Shown: positions 57,132-64,000 of the stretch, one piece after another | How the letters are laid out: every line of letters begins with the position of its first letter | Numbering within the stretch: the stretch's first letter is position 1 | From: Dermabacter sp. p3-SID358 | GTDB lineage: Bacteria > Actinomycetota > Actinomycetes > Actinomycetales > Dermabacteraceae | Assembly: GCF_025147465.1 (NCBI RefSeq) | Contig: NZ_JALXOZ010000004.1 | Location: 62,001-126,000, forward strand | Direction of reading: 5' to 3' | Length of the DNA: 64,000 bases | Position numbers and translations under genes: made by a program | Notes under the pieces: model-generated | What the model was told of the DNA's origin: nothing | Databases searched by the model: none | Seen by the model: only the letters and a program-made list of their open reading frames with translations

Positions 57132-57517
57132 CAGCGACCCAGGAATCCATTGACATGGCCCGAATCGCCGGGCAGGCCGCAGCCGACAAGCTTGCGGGCA
57201 ACGTGATCGCGCTCGACGTTTCCGAGCAGCTCGTGATCACCGACGTCTTCGTCGTGTGCTCGGGCGACTCGGAACGCCAGGTGAACGCGATTGTCAACGG
57301 CGTTGAAGCGGAAATGTTCAAGGCCGGCTACAAGCCGAAGCGCCGCGAAGGCGAGAAGGATGCTCGCTGGATCCTCCTCGATTTCACCGATATCGTCGTG
57401 CATGTCCAGCATGAGGAGGATCGCGCGTTCTATGCGCTCGAACGACTGTGGCGTGACGCTCCGACGATCGATCTCGACCTCGATCTCGGCCCCGAGGTGG
57501 AGGCGCAGGAGAAGTAA
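57128..57517 (+). CDS. rsfS: Ribosome silencing factor RsfS
   Basis: A 129-residue member of the RsfS (YbeB/Iojap) family, which binds L14 and keeps subunits apart. NVIALDVSEQLVITDVFVVC and REGEKDARWILLDFTDIVVH are characteristic. The start is GTG overlapping the previous stop; the stop overlaps the next gene as TAATG. Confidence 0.93.
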   Translation: MTATQESIDMARIAGQAAADKLAGNVIALDVSEQLVITDVFVVCSGDSERQVNAIVNGVEAEMFKAGYKPKRREGEKDARWILLDFTDIVVHVQHEEDRAFYALERLWRDAPTIDLDLDLGPEVEAQEK

Positions 57518-58158
57518 TGGCTTCCCGCCTCATTCTTGTGCGCCACGGCCAAACCGACTACAACTTCAGCGGCCGTATCCAAGGTGCTTCTGACATCCCG
57601 CTCAACGACACTGGCCTCGCACAAGCGTGCACCGTGGGGGAGGCCCTCGCGAAAGATGAAAGCATTGTAGCCGTGTACAGCTCGCCGCTTGGACGGGCGA
57701 AAAGCACGGCAGAGGCGATCGCTACCCATCACGGGATCGAGGTTGTGCCCGACGCTCGCCTACGCGAACGAGGTTTCGGAGACTGGGAAGGGCTCACCCG
57801 CGACGAGATCGAAAAGGGGTGGCCGTTCGAGTTTGCGCTGTGGCGCGCTGGCGTATCGAGTGGCCTCGAGAAGGCGCGAGTTGAGCACAGGGCCGATGTC
57901 GCGCGCCGTTTTGATGGAGCCTGCCGCGAGTTTTCTGCGCGTCACGAGTCCGGCACGGTCGTCGTTGTCGCGCACGGGGCAGCGATCTCGCTCGGCCTCG
58001 CCGCGATGATCGGCGCCGGTGAAGGCGATTTTCGGGGACTCGCGAGCATGGATAACTGCCACCGGGCGGTCGTCGAAGTTATGCGCCGTAGTGAAGGTGC
58101 AGGATGGGTGAGGCTCACGTCACTGAACCTCCCGCCGAATTTCGCGGCCGTCCGCTGA
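57517..58158 (+). CDS. Histidine phosphatase family protein
   Basis: A 213-residue phosphoglycerate-mutase-like phosphatase. LILVRHGQTDYNFSGRIQGA holds the catalytic histidine and arginine, RERGFGDWEGL the acid residue, and VVVAHGAAISLGLA the second histidine. The substrate is not evident. The start overlaps rsfS, and it is the last gene of the block before tRNA-Ala. Confidence 0.85.
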   Translation: MASRLILVRHGQTDYNFSGRIQGASDIPLNDTGLAQACTVGEALAKDESIVAVYSSPLGRAKSTAEAIATHHGIEVVPDARLRERGFGDWEGLTRDEIEKGWPFEFALWRAGVSSGLEKARVEHRADVARRFDGACREFSARHESGTVVVVAHGAAISLGLAAMIGAGEGDFRGLASMDNCHRAVVEVMRRSEGAGWVRLTSLNLPPNFAAVR

Positions 58159-58202
58159 GCATGTAATATTGCTGGAGTCGCTTCGGCGATGCTCGAAAAT
58201 TT

Positions 58203-58275
58203 GGGGCTATGGCGCAGTTGGTAGCGCGTCTGCATGGCATGCAGAAGGTCACGGGTTCGAATCCCGTTAGCTCCA
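58203..58275 (+). tRNA. tRNA-Ala (GGC anticodon)
   Basis: The acceptor GGGGCTA pairs with TAGCTCC. The anticodon stem TCTGC/GCAGA encloses ATGGCAT, so the anticodon is GGC. The D-arm and T-arm (CGGGTTCGAATCCCG) are standard. An insertion sequence begins eight bases after its end. Confidence 0.92.
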
Positions 58276-58364
58276 CAATTGGAAAGTAACCCCAGGTAAA
58301 ATTGAACTGCTCCCCATTAGTTGGACTGAGAAATCAGTTATCGACTAGTGGGGAGCAGTTTTCA

Positions 58365-58847
58365 TTGCGGACACGAATTTTGCTGAGTGAGCATCAGCGC
58401 GAGCAGTTGGTGGTGTGTTTCGAGCAGGGCATGGGGAGCAATGCTGCTGCGAACGTGGTCGGGGTTTCGAGAGATGCAACGCGCACCCTCTATCGGCGGT
58501 TTCAGCTGCATGGCAGGCTTTGTCTTGTGAAGAAACCGATAAAGCAGCAGTACTCGTTCGAGATCAAGAAGGAAGTTGTCGAGCGCCACTTCGCCGGCGA
58601 GACAAAGATGGATCTTGCGCGTGAGTTTGGCTTGTCGTCAGACCATCTCGTAGATGTTTGGTCGCAGAAATGGCATAAAGGCGGCGACGAGGCGTTGAAA
58701 CCGAAGCCGAAGGGCAGACCCAAGGGCTCGACCGCGCCGAAGCAGCTCTCCGAAGAGGAGAAGCTGCGCCGTCAGGTCGCACGGTTAGAAGCCGAAAATG
58801 CTTATCTAAAAAAATTGCGAGACTTGAGGAATCAGGGACGCGCCTGA
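58365..58847 (+). CDS. IS3-family transposase OrfA (DNA-binding)
   Basis: A 160-residue protein from TTG 58365, with GGGGAGC upstream. It contains two helix-turn-helix regions (VVCFEQGMGSNAAANVVGVS and MDLAREFGLSSDHLVDVWSQ), a proline-lysine stretch and a coiled-coil C-terminus (LSEEEKLRRQVARLEAENAY). This is the usual OrfA plan of the IS150 group. A TTG at 58302 is in frame but lies inside the inverted repeat. Confidence 0.85.
   Translation: MRTRILLSEHQREQLVVCFEQGMGSNAAANVVGVSRDATRTLYRRFQLHGRLCLVKKPIKQQYSFEIKKEVVERHFAGETKMDLAREFGLSSDHLVDVWSQKWHKGGDEALKPKPKGRPKGSTAPKQLSEEEKLRRQVARLEAENAYLKKLRDLRNQGRA
58808..58814 (+). promoter_or_regulatory. Programmed -1 frameshift site (A7) of the IS
   Basis: The seven-A run lies where the OrfA frame overlaps the OrfB frame, which is -1 relative to it. 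Slipping one base back gives the fused OrfAB reading IARLEESGTRLKVEAIVILK. This is the standard expression mode of IS3 elements. Confidence 0.8.
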
Positions 58848-59707
58848 AGGTCGAGGCGATCGTCATCCTCAAGTCGCACCACCGCTTGGAGCACCTCTTA
58901 GACGCCGCAGGTATCCCACGGTCGACGTTCTTCTACCATCAAAAACGACTCAGCGTGCCGGATAGACACGCTGCACTTAAGCAAGCGATCCGGGAAAGTT
59001 TCGAGCGTAACAAGCATCGTTACGGCTATCGGCGGGTGCTGCTAGACCTGCGCAACCAGGGCTGGGTGGTCAATCACAAACTCGTCTACAAACTCATGCG
59101 CGAGATGGGTCTTCGAGCCAAGATCCGCCAGCACAGGCCGTATGTTTTCTACGCTGGAACGATCAGCCACATCGCTGCCAACAAGCTTGACCGCAAGTTC
59201 ACCCCGGACAAGCCAAATACCGTCTTTGTCAGCGACGTCACCGAGTTCAGAGCCGCAGGCCGCAAGGTATACCTGTCGCCAGTGATGGACTTGTTCGACC
59301 GCTCAATCGTCGCTCACACAGTGGCTACATCCCCGTCGACAGCCTTTACCGCTGCGTCTTTGTCCAAGGCGCTCGCCGCATGTGCACCTGAACCCGGGTG
59401 GATGATGCACACCGATCAGGGCTTTCAATACCAGCACGCCTCGTGGCGTAACCTGATCGGCGACAACGGTGGTGTTCAGTCGATGTCCCGTAAAGCCAAC
59501 TGTTACGACAACGCGGTCATGGAGAATTTCTTCGGACACTTGAAAACCGAGATGTACCACGGAGAAGTCTTCGCCACCGTCGCAGAGTTCAACCAGGCGA
59601 TCGACAAGTACATTCAGTGGTACAACACCGAACGCATCCAACAACGACTCAAGGGCCTGACCCCGATGCAATATCGAGATCAGGCCCTTGAAGCCCTAAC
59701 CGCCTAG
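58814..59707 (+). CDS. IS3-family transposase OrfB (DDE catalytic part)
   Basis: The frame opens at the slippery site; the first ATG is at 58886, giving 273 residues. An rve-type core holds DDE residues at D117 (SDVTEF), D177 (HTDQGF) and E213 (VMENFF), numbered from that ATG, with 35 residues between the last two as required. YIQWYNTERIQQRLKGLTPM ends the protein. All three catalytic residues are present, so the element may still be active. Confidence 0.9.
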   Translation: MARLEESGTRLKVEAIVILKSHHRLEHLLDAAGIPRSTFFYHQKRLSVPDRHAALKQAIRESFERNKHRYGYRRVLLDLRNQGWVVNHKLVYKLMREMGLRAKIRQHRPYVFYAGTISHIAANKLDRKFTPDKPNTVFVSDVTEFRAAGRKVYLSPVMDLFDRSIVAHTVATSPSTAFTAASLSKALAACAPEPGWMMHTDQGFQYQHASWRNLIGDNGGVQSMSRKANCYDNAVMENFFGHLKTEMYHGEVFATVAEFNQAIDKYIQWYNTERIQQRLKGLTPMQYRDQALEALTA

Positions 59708-59843
59708 AGTTAAACCAGTCCAACTTTCGGGGGCCAGTTCAAATCAGCCTGGGGTTCCTTTTTACGTGACGCGTACGCTCGCAGCGTACGAGAGCGGTGA
59801 GACGCCCAGCACATGTGTGGGTGATCGTGGCTAGGGTTGTGCC

Positions 59844-61871
59844 ATGACGGATAGCAACTCAATTTTTCATGACCTGACCGCATTTGTCGCAGAGCCGCGA
59901 CTTACGGGACTCGCGCTTTCGCCCAAGGGCGACCGCCTCATCGCCGTGCGCAGTGAACTTAACAAGAAGAACAACGCATATGTGAGCGCGCTGTGGGAGC
60001 TCCCGAACGGCGAGGGGAGCGTAACAAAGCCTCGTCGCCTCACCCGCGGGCTTGAGGGCGAAGCCCTCGCGGGCTTTACGAACGAGGGCGACATCCTCTT
60101 CACCGCGAAGCGTGAAACCGGCGAGGACGATAGCGAACAGCGCCTCTTCCTCCTCCCTAACGGTGGTGGCGAGGCCCGCGTTGTTGCGAAGCGCCACGCA
60201 GGCTTTGGCGGTCTCAGCATCGCTCGTGAGAGCGGCCGAATCGCCCTCGTGAGTGGGGTTCATCCGCACGCGAAAGACGCGGAAGACGACGCTCGCATCG
60301 CGAAGGAACGCGAGGAGAAAAAGTTCACGGGCATCCTGCACACCGGCCACCCCGTGCGCGCCTGGGACCACGATCTTGGCCCCACCGTGAACCAGATCTT
60401 CGTGGCCGAACCGCTTGACGCGGAGGACGGCGAAGCGCAGCTCCACCTTCGCCAGCTCACTCACTTTGCCCCGCACGAGCGGGTTTCGGGTGCCCAGATT
60501 AGTTCCGACGGTTCCTCGGTATACGCGACGCTCACTCGTACGGTGCGCGGGACCGAAGCCTTCGGCACCGTGATCAAGATCGACGTCGAAACGGGGAAGG
60601 TGACGACCCTCGCAGAAGAAGAGGGCGTGCACCACATGCTCGAGGCAGTGAGCCCCGCCGGTGACTACCTGCTCCTCGCGCGTGAGGAGGCCGTCAGCCG
60701 CACCGTGCCGCTCAAGCTCACCTACTCGATTTACCGCCTCGAAACCGGTGAATGCACCACGACCGCGACGAACTTCTCCGACTGGATCGGATATACCGCG
60801 ATCACTCCGTGTGGAAAGAGCCTCTACTTCACGGCAGACCACGAGGGACGCGGCGGAATCTTCAGGCTCGATGTCGAAGAGGGAACCGTCGAACTCCTCA
60901 CCGAAGGGAAATTCCACTACACGGACCTCGCTCTCGATGAGCGGGACGGAACGCTCGTGGGACTTCAGGATGCGATCGATCAGCCACCGCTTCCCGTGCG
61001 ACTCGACCCCGAAACGCGCGACGTGAGCAGCATCGACGCCCCGCTCGAGGCTCCCGAGGTGCCTGGCGCTCTCACCGAGTTCAGCATCGAAGCCGAGGAC
61101 GGAACCCCCGTGCGTTCGTGGCTGTGCTTGCCGAAAGATGCAAGCGCCGAGAATCCCGCGCCACTTTTGCTCTGGATCCACGGCGGTCCCTTCGGATCGT
61201 GGAATAGCTGGAGCTGGCGATGGAACCCGTGGACGGCCGTCGCACGCGGCTACGCGGTGCTGCTGCCCGATCCTGCGATCTCGACCGGCTACGGTCAGCA
61301 GATGATCGACCGCGGCTGGGACCAGCTCGGCGGGAGCCCCTTCGACGACATCATGCGCGCCACTAAGGCTGCTCTTGAGCGCCCCGAGATTGACGAGACG
61401 AAGAAGGCTGCACTCGGCGGCTCCTACGGCGGCTACATGGCGAATTGGGTCGCCGGGCACACGGGAGACTTCTTCGACTGCATCGTGACTCACGCGTCGC
61501 TGTGGAACATTGACCAATTCCGCCATACGACCGACGCGGCGCAGCATTGGGGAGCGCACCTCGACGATACGCACGTCGCCGAGTACAACCCCGCCGATTC
61601 AATCGACAGAATCGTCTCACCCATGCTCGTGATCCACGGCGATAAGGACTACCGCGTCCCGATCGGCGAGGGGCTGCGCCTGTGGTTCGAGTTGCTGAGC
61701 GCGAGTGGGAAGAGTCCCGAGGAGAACCCGCACCGCTTCCTCTACTTCCCGAACGAGAACCACTGGGTGCTCACGCCAAATAATGCCTTCACGTGGTACT
61801 CGACGGTTCTCGCCTTCGTTGATCGCCACGTCAAGGGTGTTGAGGCCGAGTATCCCGAATTGCTCGGCTAG
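59844..61871 (+). CDS. S9-family (prolyl oligopeptidase-type) serine peptidase
   Basis: A 675-residue soluble peptidase. The first 400 residues form a beta-propeller-like region. The C-terminal alpha/beta hydrolase carries WIHGGPFGSWNSWSW, the nucleophile in GGSYGGYMANW (S527), the aspartate near HGDKDYRVP, and the histidine in FPNENHWV. No signal peptide is present. It resembles acylaminoacyl or dipeptidyl peptidases of group S9C. It stands alone between the IS and the LPXTG gene. Confidence 0.88.
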   Translation: MTDSNSIFHDLTAFVAEPRLTGLALSPKGDRLIAVRSELNKKNNAYVSALWELPNGEGSVTKPRRLTRGLEGEALAGFTNEGDILFTAKRETGEDDSEQRLFLLPNGGGEARVVAKRHAGFGGLSIARESGRIALVSGVHPHAKDAEDDARIAKEREEKKFTGILHTGHPVRAWDHDLGPTVNQIFVAEPLDAEDGEAQLHLRQLTHFAPHERVSGAQISSDGSSVYATLTRTVRGTEAFGTVIKIDVETGKVTTLAEEEGVHHMLEAVSPAGDYLLLAREEAVSRTVPLKLTYSIYRLETGECTTTATNFSDWIGYTAITPCGKSLYFTADHEGRGGIFRLDVEEGTVELLTEGKFHYTDLALDERDGTLVGLQDAIDQPPLPVRLDPETRDVSSIDAPLEAPEVPGALTEFSIEAEDGTPVRSWLCLPKDASAENPAPLLLWIHGGPFGSWNSWSWRWNPWTAVARGYAVLLPDPAISTGYGQQMIDRGWDQLGGSPFDDIMRATKAALERPEIDETKKAALGGSYGGYMANWVAGHTGDFFDCIVTHASLWNIDQFRHTTDAAQHWGAHLDDTHVAEYNPADSIDRIVSPMLVIHGDKDYRVPIGEGLRLWFELLSASGKSPEENPHRFLYFPNENHWVLTPNNAFTWYSTVLAFVDRHVKGVEAEYPELLG

Positions 61872-62005
61872 CGCGGCTTCCTCTCAGCGGCTCGACGGTT
61901 CCTGTGATGCCGTCGGGCCGCTTTGTCGTGCGGATAAGAGAGCTGATTCAGCAAACGCTCCCCACCGCGTAACTAGGTGTTCACCAAGCAGGAAGAGGAT
62001 GGGGA

Positions 62006-62497
62006 ATGCGTGAACTTTCCCCGGCGCGCCGTCAAACCCCGCAGCATTTCACCTCTAAGAAAGTGACTGACGTGAAGCGTACCTCCTCAATCTTCGCGGC
62101 GAGCGCCCTTGTGTGCTCGCTTGGCCTCGGCTTTGCCGTTCCCGCCATCGGCGCCGACGGCGACGAGAACGTCAAGGTCCCTCTCGCCCGCACAGTAAAC
62201 CTCCCGGTGAACATGGAGGGATCCGAGGGCATCGATCTCTCCTACGAAACAGTCGCCGAGACCTCGACCGTGAGCGAAGACGGCGGAGATGAGCAGCCCG
62301 AACCTGAAGAACCCGCGCAAAACTTCGAGAAGCCCACTCAGCTGAGCCGCATTTCGAGCCCGGCGAAGCAGAGGCCGCACGGTGCGCTTCCGCGTACGGG
62401 CGTCGAAGGGAGCGCCTACCTCGCCGCGGCTCTGGGCGCACTCGCACTCCTTGGAGTCGGCAGCGTGCTCGTTGTCCGCTCCGCACGCAATCGCTGA
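62006..62497 (+). CDS. Small LPXTG-anchored surface protein
   Basis: A 163-residue protein (ATG 62006 behind AGAGGA; GTG 62072 would give 141). It has a signal peptide ending near VPAIGADGD, a short mature part rich in E, P and T, the sortase motif LPRTG, a hydrophobic stretch and RSARNR. It should be linked to peptidoglycan by a sortase, but the domain outside is only about 90 residues. Other parts match nothing known. It ends before a hairpin. Confidence 0.82.
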   Translation: MRELSPARRQTPQHFTSKKVTDVKRTSSIFAASALVCSLGLGFAVPAIGADGDENVKVPLARTVNLPVNMEGSEGIDLSYETVAETSTVSEDGGDEQPEPEEPAQNFEKPTQLSRISSPAKQRPHGALPRTGVEGSAYLAAALGALALLGVGSVLVVRSARNR

Positions 62498-62524
62498 TTG
62501 CCACGAGCAACAAAAGTGAAGGCT

Positions 62525-62562
62525 AAGGGCCGGTGACCTCCCGCGGGAGGCCGCCGGCCCTT
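62525..62562. terminator. Hairpin between the LPXTG gene and pepT
   Basis: AAGGGCCGG pairs with CCGGCCCTT; inside, CCTCCCGCGGGAGG forms a second stem. It lies between convergent stops and could act on both strands. There is no T-tract. Confidence 0.6.
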
Positions 62563-62581
62563 GAGCTTGCCGAGTGCGCAA

Positions 62582-63835
62582 TCACGACTGCGCTGCCCGG
62601 CGAATGAGCGTATTTACCATCTCAAAGCTCTTCTCAAATGCGTTGAGGGGCAAGAACTCGAATACCGAGTGGAAATTGTGGGCGCCTGTAAAGAAGTTGG
62701 GCGTAAAGATCCCCTGGCGCGAGAGCCATGAGCCATCGGTTCCGCCACGCATCGAGAGGTTGATCGGGTCAATTCCAAGCTCCGCCATGGCTTTCACGAT
62801 GTTGTCGGTAGCGGCTGCGTTCTCCTCGGTCTTCGCGTCTTCGATATTTCCGTAGACATCGTCAATCTCGACCGTAACCTTCGCGCGAGGGTGACGTTTG
62901 AGTACACGAGCGGCGATGTCGTGAATCCGCTGCTTCTTCTCTTCGTAACCATCGAGGTCATGGTCGCGGATCGAAATTCCCACACGCGCCGTCGATTGGT
63001 TCCCCTCGATCTCGTTCACCCAAATGTAGGATTCGCGCCCTTCCGTGTGTTCCGGAGTCTCGTGACGATCGAACTGCGCGATGATGTCGTGCGCAATGAG
63101 GATCGGGTTCACCATGTTTCCCTTCGAATTCATCGGGTGCGCTGTGACGCCCACGATGTCGATGGTTGCACTTGCCGCATTGAATGTTGATTCCACGACC
63201 TCGCCGAGCTCGCAGGAATCGAGAGTGTAAGCGTATTGAACGGGGAAGCGTGCGAGATCCATCGTCCGCACGCCCCTCAACCCGATCTCCTCATCAGGTA
63301 CAAAACTGAGGTACACGTCGCCGCGGGGAGCCGTCGGATCCTCAAGTAGGCGCACAGCCGCCTCCATGACGGAGGCCACCCCCGCCTTGTCGTCCGCGCC
63401 GAGCACACTCGTGCCGTCAGCCACGAGGATTCGTTCGCCCGCGTACCTGGAAATTTCAGGGTGGTCATTTTCGCGTAGCCATACGCCTTCGGATTCATTG
63501 AGGCACACGTCGCCGCTGTGGTAGTCAATGACGCGGGCTCGGACATCGGGGGAGAGGTTCACATCGACGGTGTCGAGATGGGTGCAAAAACCGATCGCAG
63601 GGGCCGACCTTCCCTGAGGAAGAGTCGAGGGAATCTTCGCGGTGAGCACGCACGTCTCGCTCAGGTGGATCTCTTCTGCGCCCGCGTCCTCGAGCTCGCT
63701 TTTGAGGAGGCGCGCGAGTTCCCACTGGCCTTCGCTCGTGGGCACCGTTGTCGCCGAGGCATTCGACTGACTTGAAATCGCCGAATAGCGAAGGAAGCGC
63801 TCGGCGAGGGAGTCCTGAATTGAGCTTGTGCTCAT
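62582..63835 (-). CDS. pepT: Peptidase T (tripeptide aminopeptidase)
   Basis: A 417-residue M20 zinc peptidase that removes the N-terminal residue of tripeptides. GFCTHLDTVD and LGADDKAGVASVMEA hold zinc-binding His and Asp, VPDEEIGLRGVRTMDL the catalytic and metal glutamates, GVTAHPMNSKGNMVNP a conserved histidine, and MRGGTDGSWLS the later motif. AGAAAGGATTTCACC precedes the ATG. It follows the AbgT-type transporter gene by 23 bp and is probably in one operon with it. Confidence 0.94.
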   Translation of the reverse strand: MSTSSIQDSLAERFLRYSAISSQSNASATTVPTSEGQWELARLLKSELEDAGAEEIHLSETCVLTAKIPSTLPQGRSAPAIGFCTHLDTVDVNLSPDVRARVIDYHSGDVCLNESEGVWLRENDHPEISRYAGERILVADGTSVLGADDKAGVASVMEAAVRLLEDPTAPRGDVYLSFVPDEEIGLRGVRTMDLARFPVQYAYTLDSCELGEVVESTFNAASATIDIVGVTAHPMNSKGNMVNPILIAHDIIAQFDRHETPEHTEGRESYIWVNEIEGNQSTARVGISIRDHDLDGYEEKKQRIHDIAARVLKRHPRAKVTVEIDDVYGNIEDAKTEENAAATDNIVKAMAELGIDPINLSMRGGTDGSWLSRQGIFTPNFFTGAHNFHSVFEFLPLNAFEKSFEMVNTLIRRAAQS

Positions 63836-63858
63836 GGTGAAATCCTTTCTTTTGTGGT

Positions 63859-64000
63859 CTACGGGCGCGGGTACACGTAACTGGAGTCGAGACCGAGTGG
63901 GATGTTGAAGCCCCAGAAAATGAAGAGCGTGATTGTAAGGGTGATCATGAGGCCGATTGAGTACGGCAGCATCATCGAAGAGAGAGTGCCGATGCCGGAC
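63859..64000 (-). CDS. AbgT-family transporter, C-terminal end
   Basis: Only the last 46 residues are visible; the gene continues beyond the window. SGIGTLSSMMLPYSI followed by a hydrophobic helix and FNIPLGLDSSYVYPRP matches the end of p-aminobenzoyl-glutamate (AbgT) transporters. It is followed by pepT on the same strand. The pair may bring in peptides or aminobenzoyl-glutamate and process them; the substrate is inferred from the family only. Confidence 0.7.
   Translation of the reverse strand, partial: SGIGTLSSMMLPYSIGLMITLTITLFIFWGFNIPLGLDSSYVYPRP

Larger units (their letters stand above)
58283..59761 (+). mobile_element. IS3-family insertion sequence (IS150-like), intact
   Basis: A 1,479-bp element with two overlapping transposase frames and imperfect terminal inverted repeats of 46 bp, 36 of them matching (left 58283-58328, right 59716-59761). 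Both ends share AACCCCAGG, TTGAACTG and AGTTGGACTG. No identical 3-4 bp flanking duplication is obvious, so the exact edges are uncertain by a few bases. It sits right behind tRNA-Ala and 82 bp before the S9 peptidase gene. Confidence 0.88.

Noticed and set aside
58270..59775. Search for a target-site duplication around the insertion sequence
   Set aside because: No identical 3-4 bp flanks could be fixed, so none is claimed.
59859..61574. 571-residue open frame antisense to the S9 peptidase
   Set aside because: Long antisense frames are expected in high-GC genes; the plus strand carries an intact catalytic triad.

Overview
The window is a chromosomal piece of a high-GC actinobacterium, most like the Micrococcales. 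This rests on GTG starts, dense ATGA/GTGA stop-start overlaps, and actinobacterial gene orders: rne-rplU-rpmA-obg-proB-proA-nadD-rsfS, ddl-DUF3515-thiL, coaD-yceD-rnc-mutM, and an IclR regulator divergent from leuCD. A full mevalonate pathway narrows the field, because most actinobacteria use only the MEP pathway. Dermabacteraceae or a neighbour is possible, but the sequence alone does not fix the genus.

Layout. 1-4211: branched-chain amino acid genes ilvC (3' end), leuB, ilvE, cimA. 4212-6140: AT-richer accessory islet with a winged-helix protein, a secreted protein split by a C7 tract, and a convergent lipoprotein. 6172-11479 (minus): a small hypothetical ORF, an orphan PTS EIIA domain, a Ski2-like helicase, an EEP-family protein and a glycosylase-like protein. 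11613-20558: a FAH hydrolase, then gltX overlapping the mevalonate genes mvk-mvaD-pmk-fni-mvaA-mvaS. 20696-20955: tRNA-Gln, tRNA-Glu and a terminator. 21043-30766: universal stress protein, IclR regulator, leuCD, murA, a DUF2867-like protein, ddl, a DUF3515 lipoprotein, a double GNAT and thiL. 30776-37684: methyltransferase, rpmB, recG, rsmD, coaD, yceD, rnc, mutM. 37646-38500: a HigBA-like toxin-antitoxin pair flanked by a direct repeat of the mutM 3' end.

38756-46809: a DevR/DosR-like response regulator faces a histidine kinase that overlaps the end of the cydABDC operon (cytochrome bd oxidase and its assembly transporter). A DosR-type palindrome lies at an activator position upstream of cydA, and a second one lies upstream of the regulator gene. 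I read this as a self-contained module controlling the bd oxidase. 47325-58158: RNase E/G, L21, L27, Obg, ProB, ProA, NadD, RsfS and small membrane proteins. 58203-59761: tRNA-Ala followed at once by an intact IS3-family element. 59844-64000: S9 peptidase, an LPXTG surface protein, peptidase T and the end of an AbgT-type transporter.

No CRISPR array, prophage or biosynthetic cluster other than the mevalonate operon was seen. Most of the window is core genome. The accessory signals are the 4.2-6.4 kb islet, the toxin-antitoxin insertion next to mutM, and the IS element.
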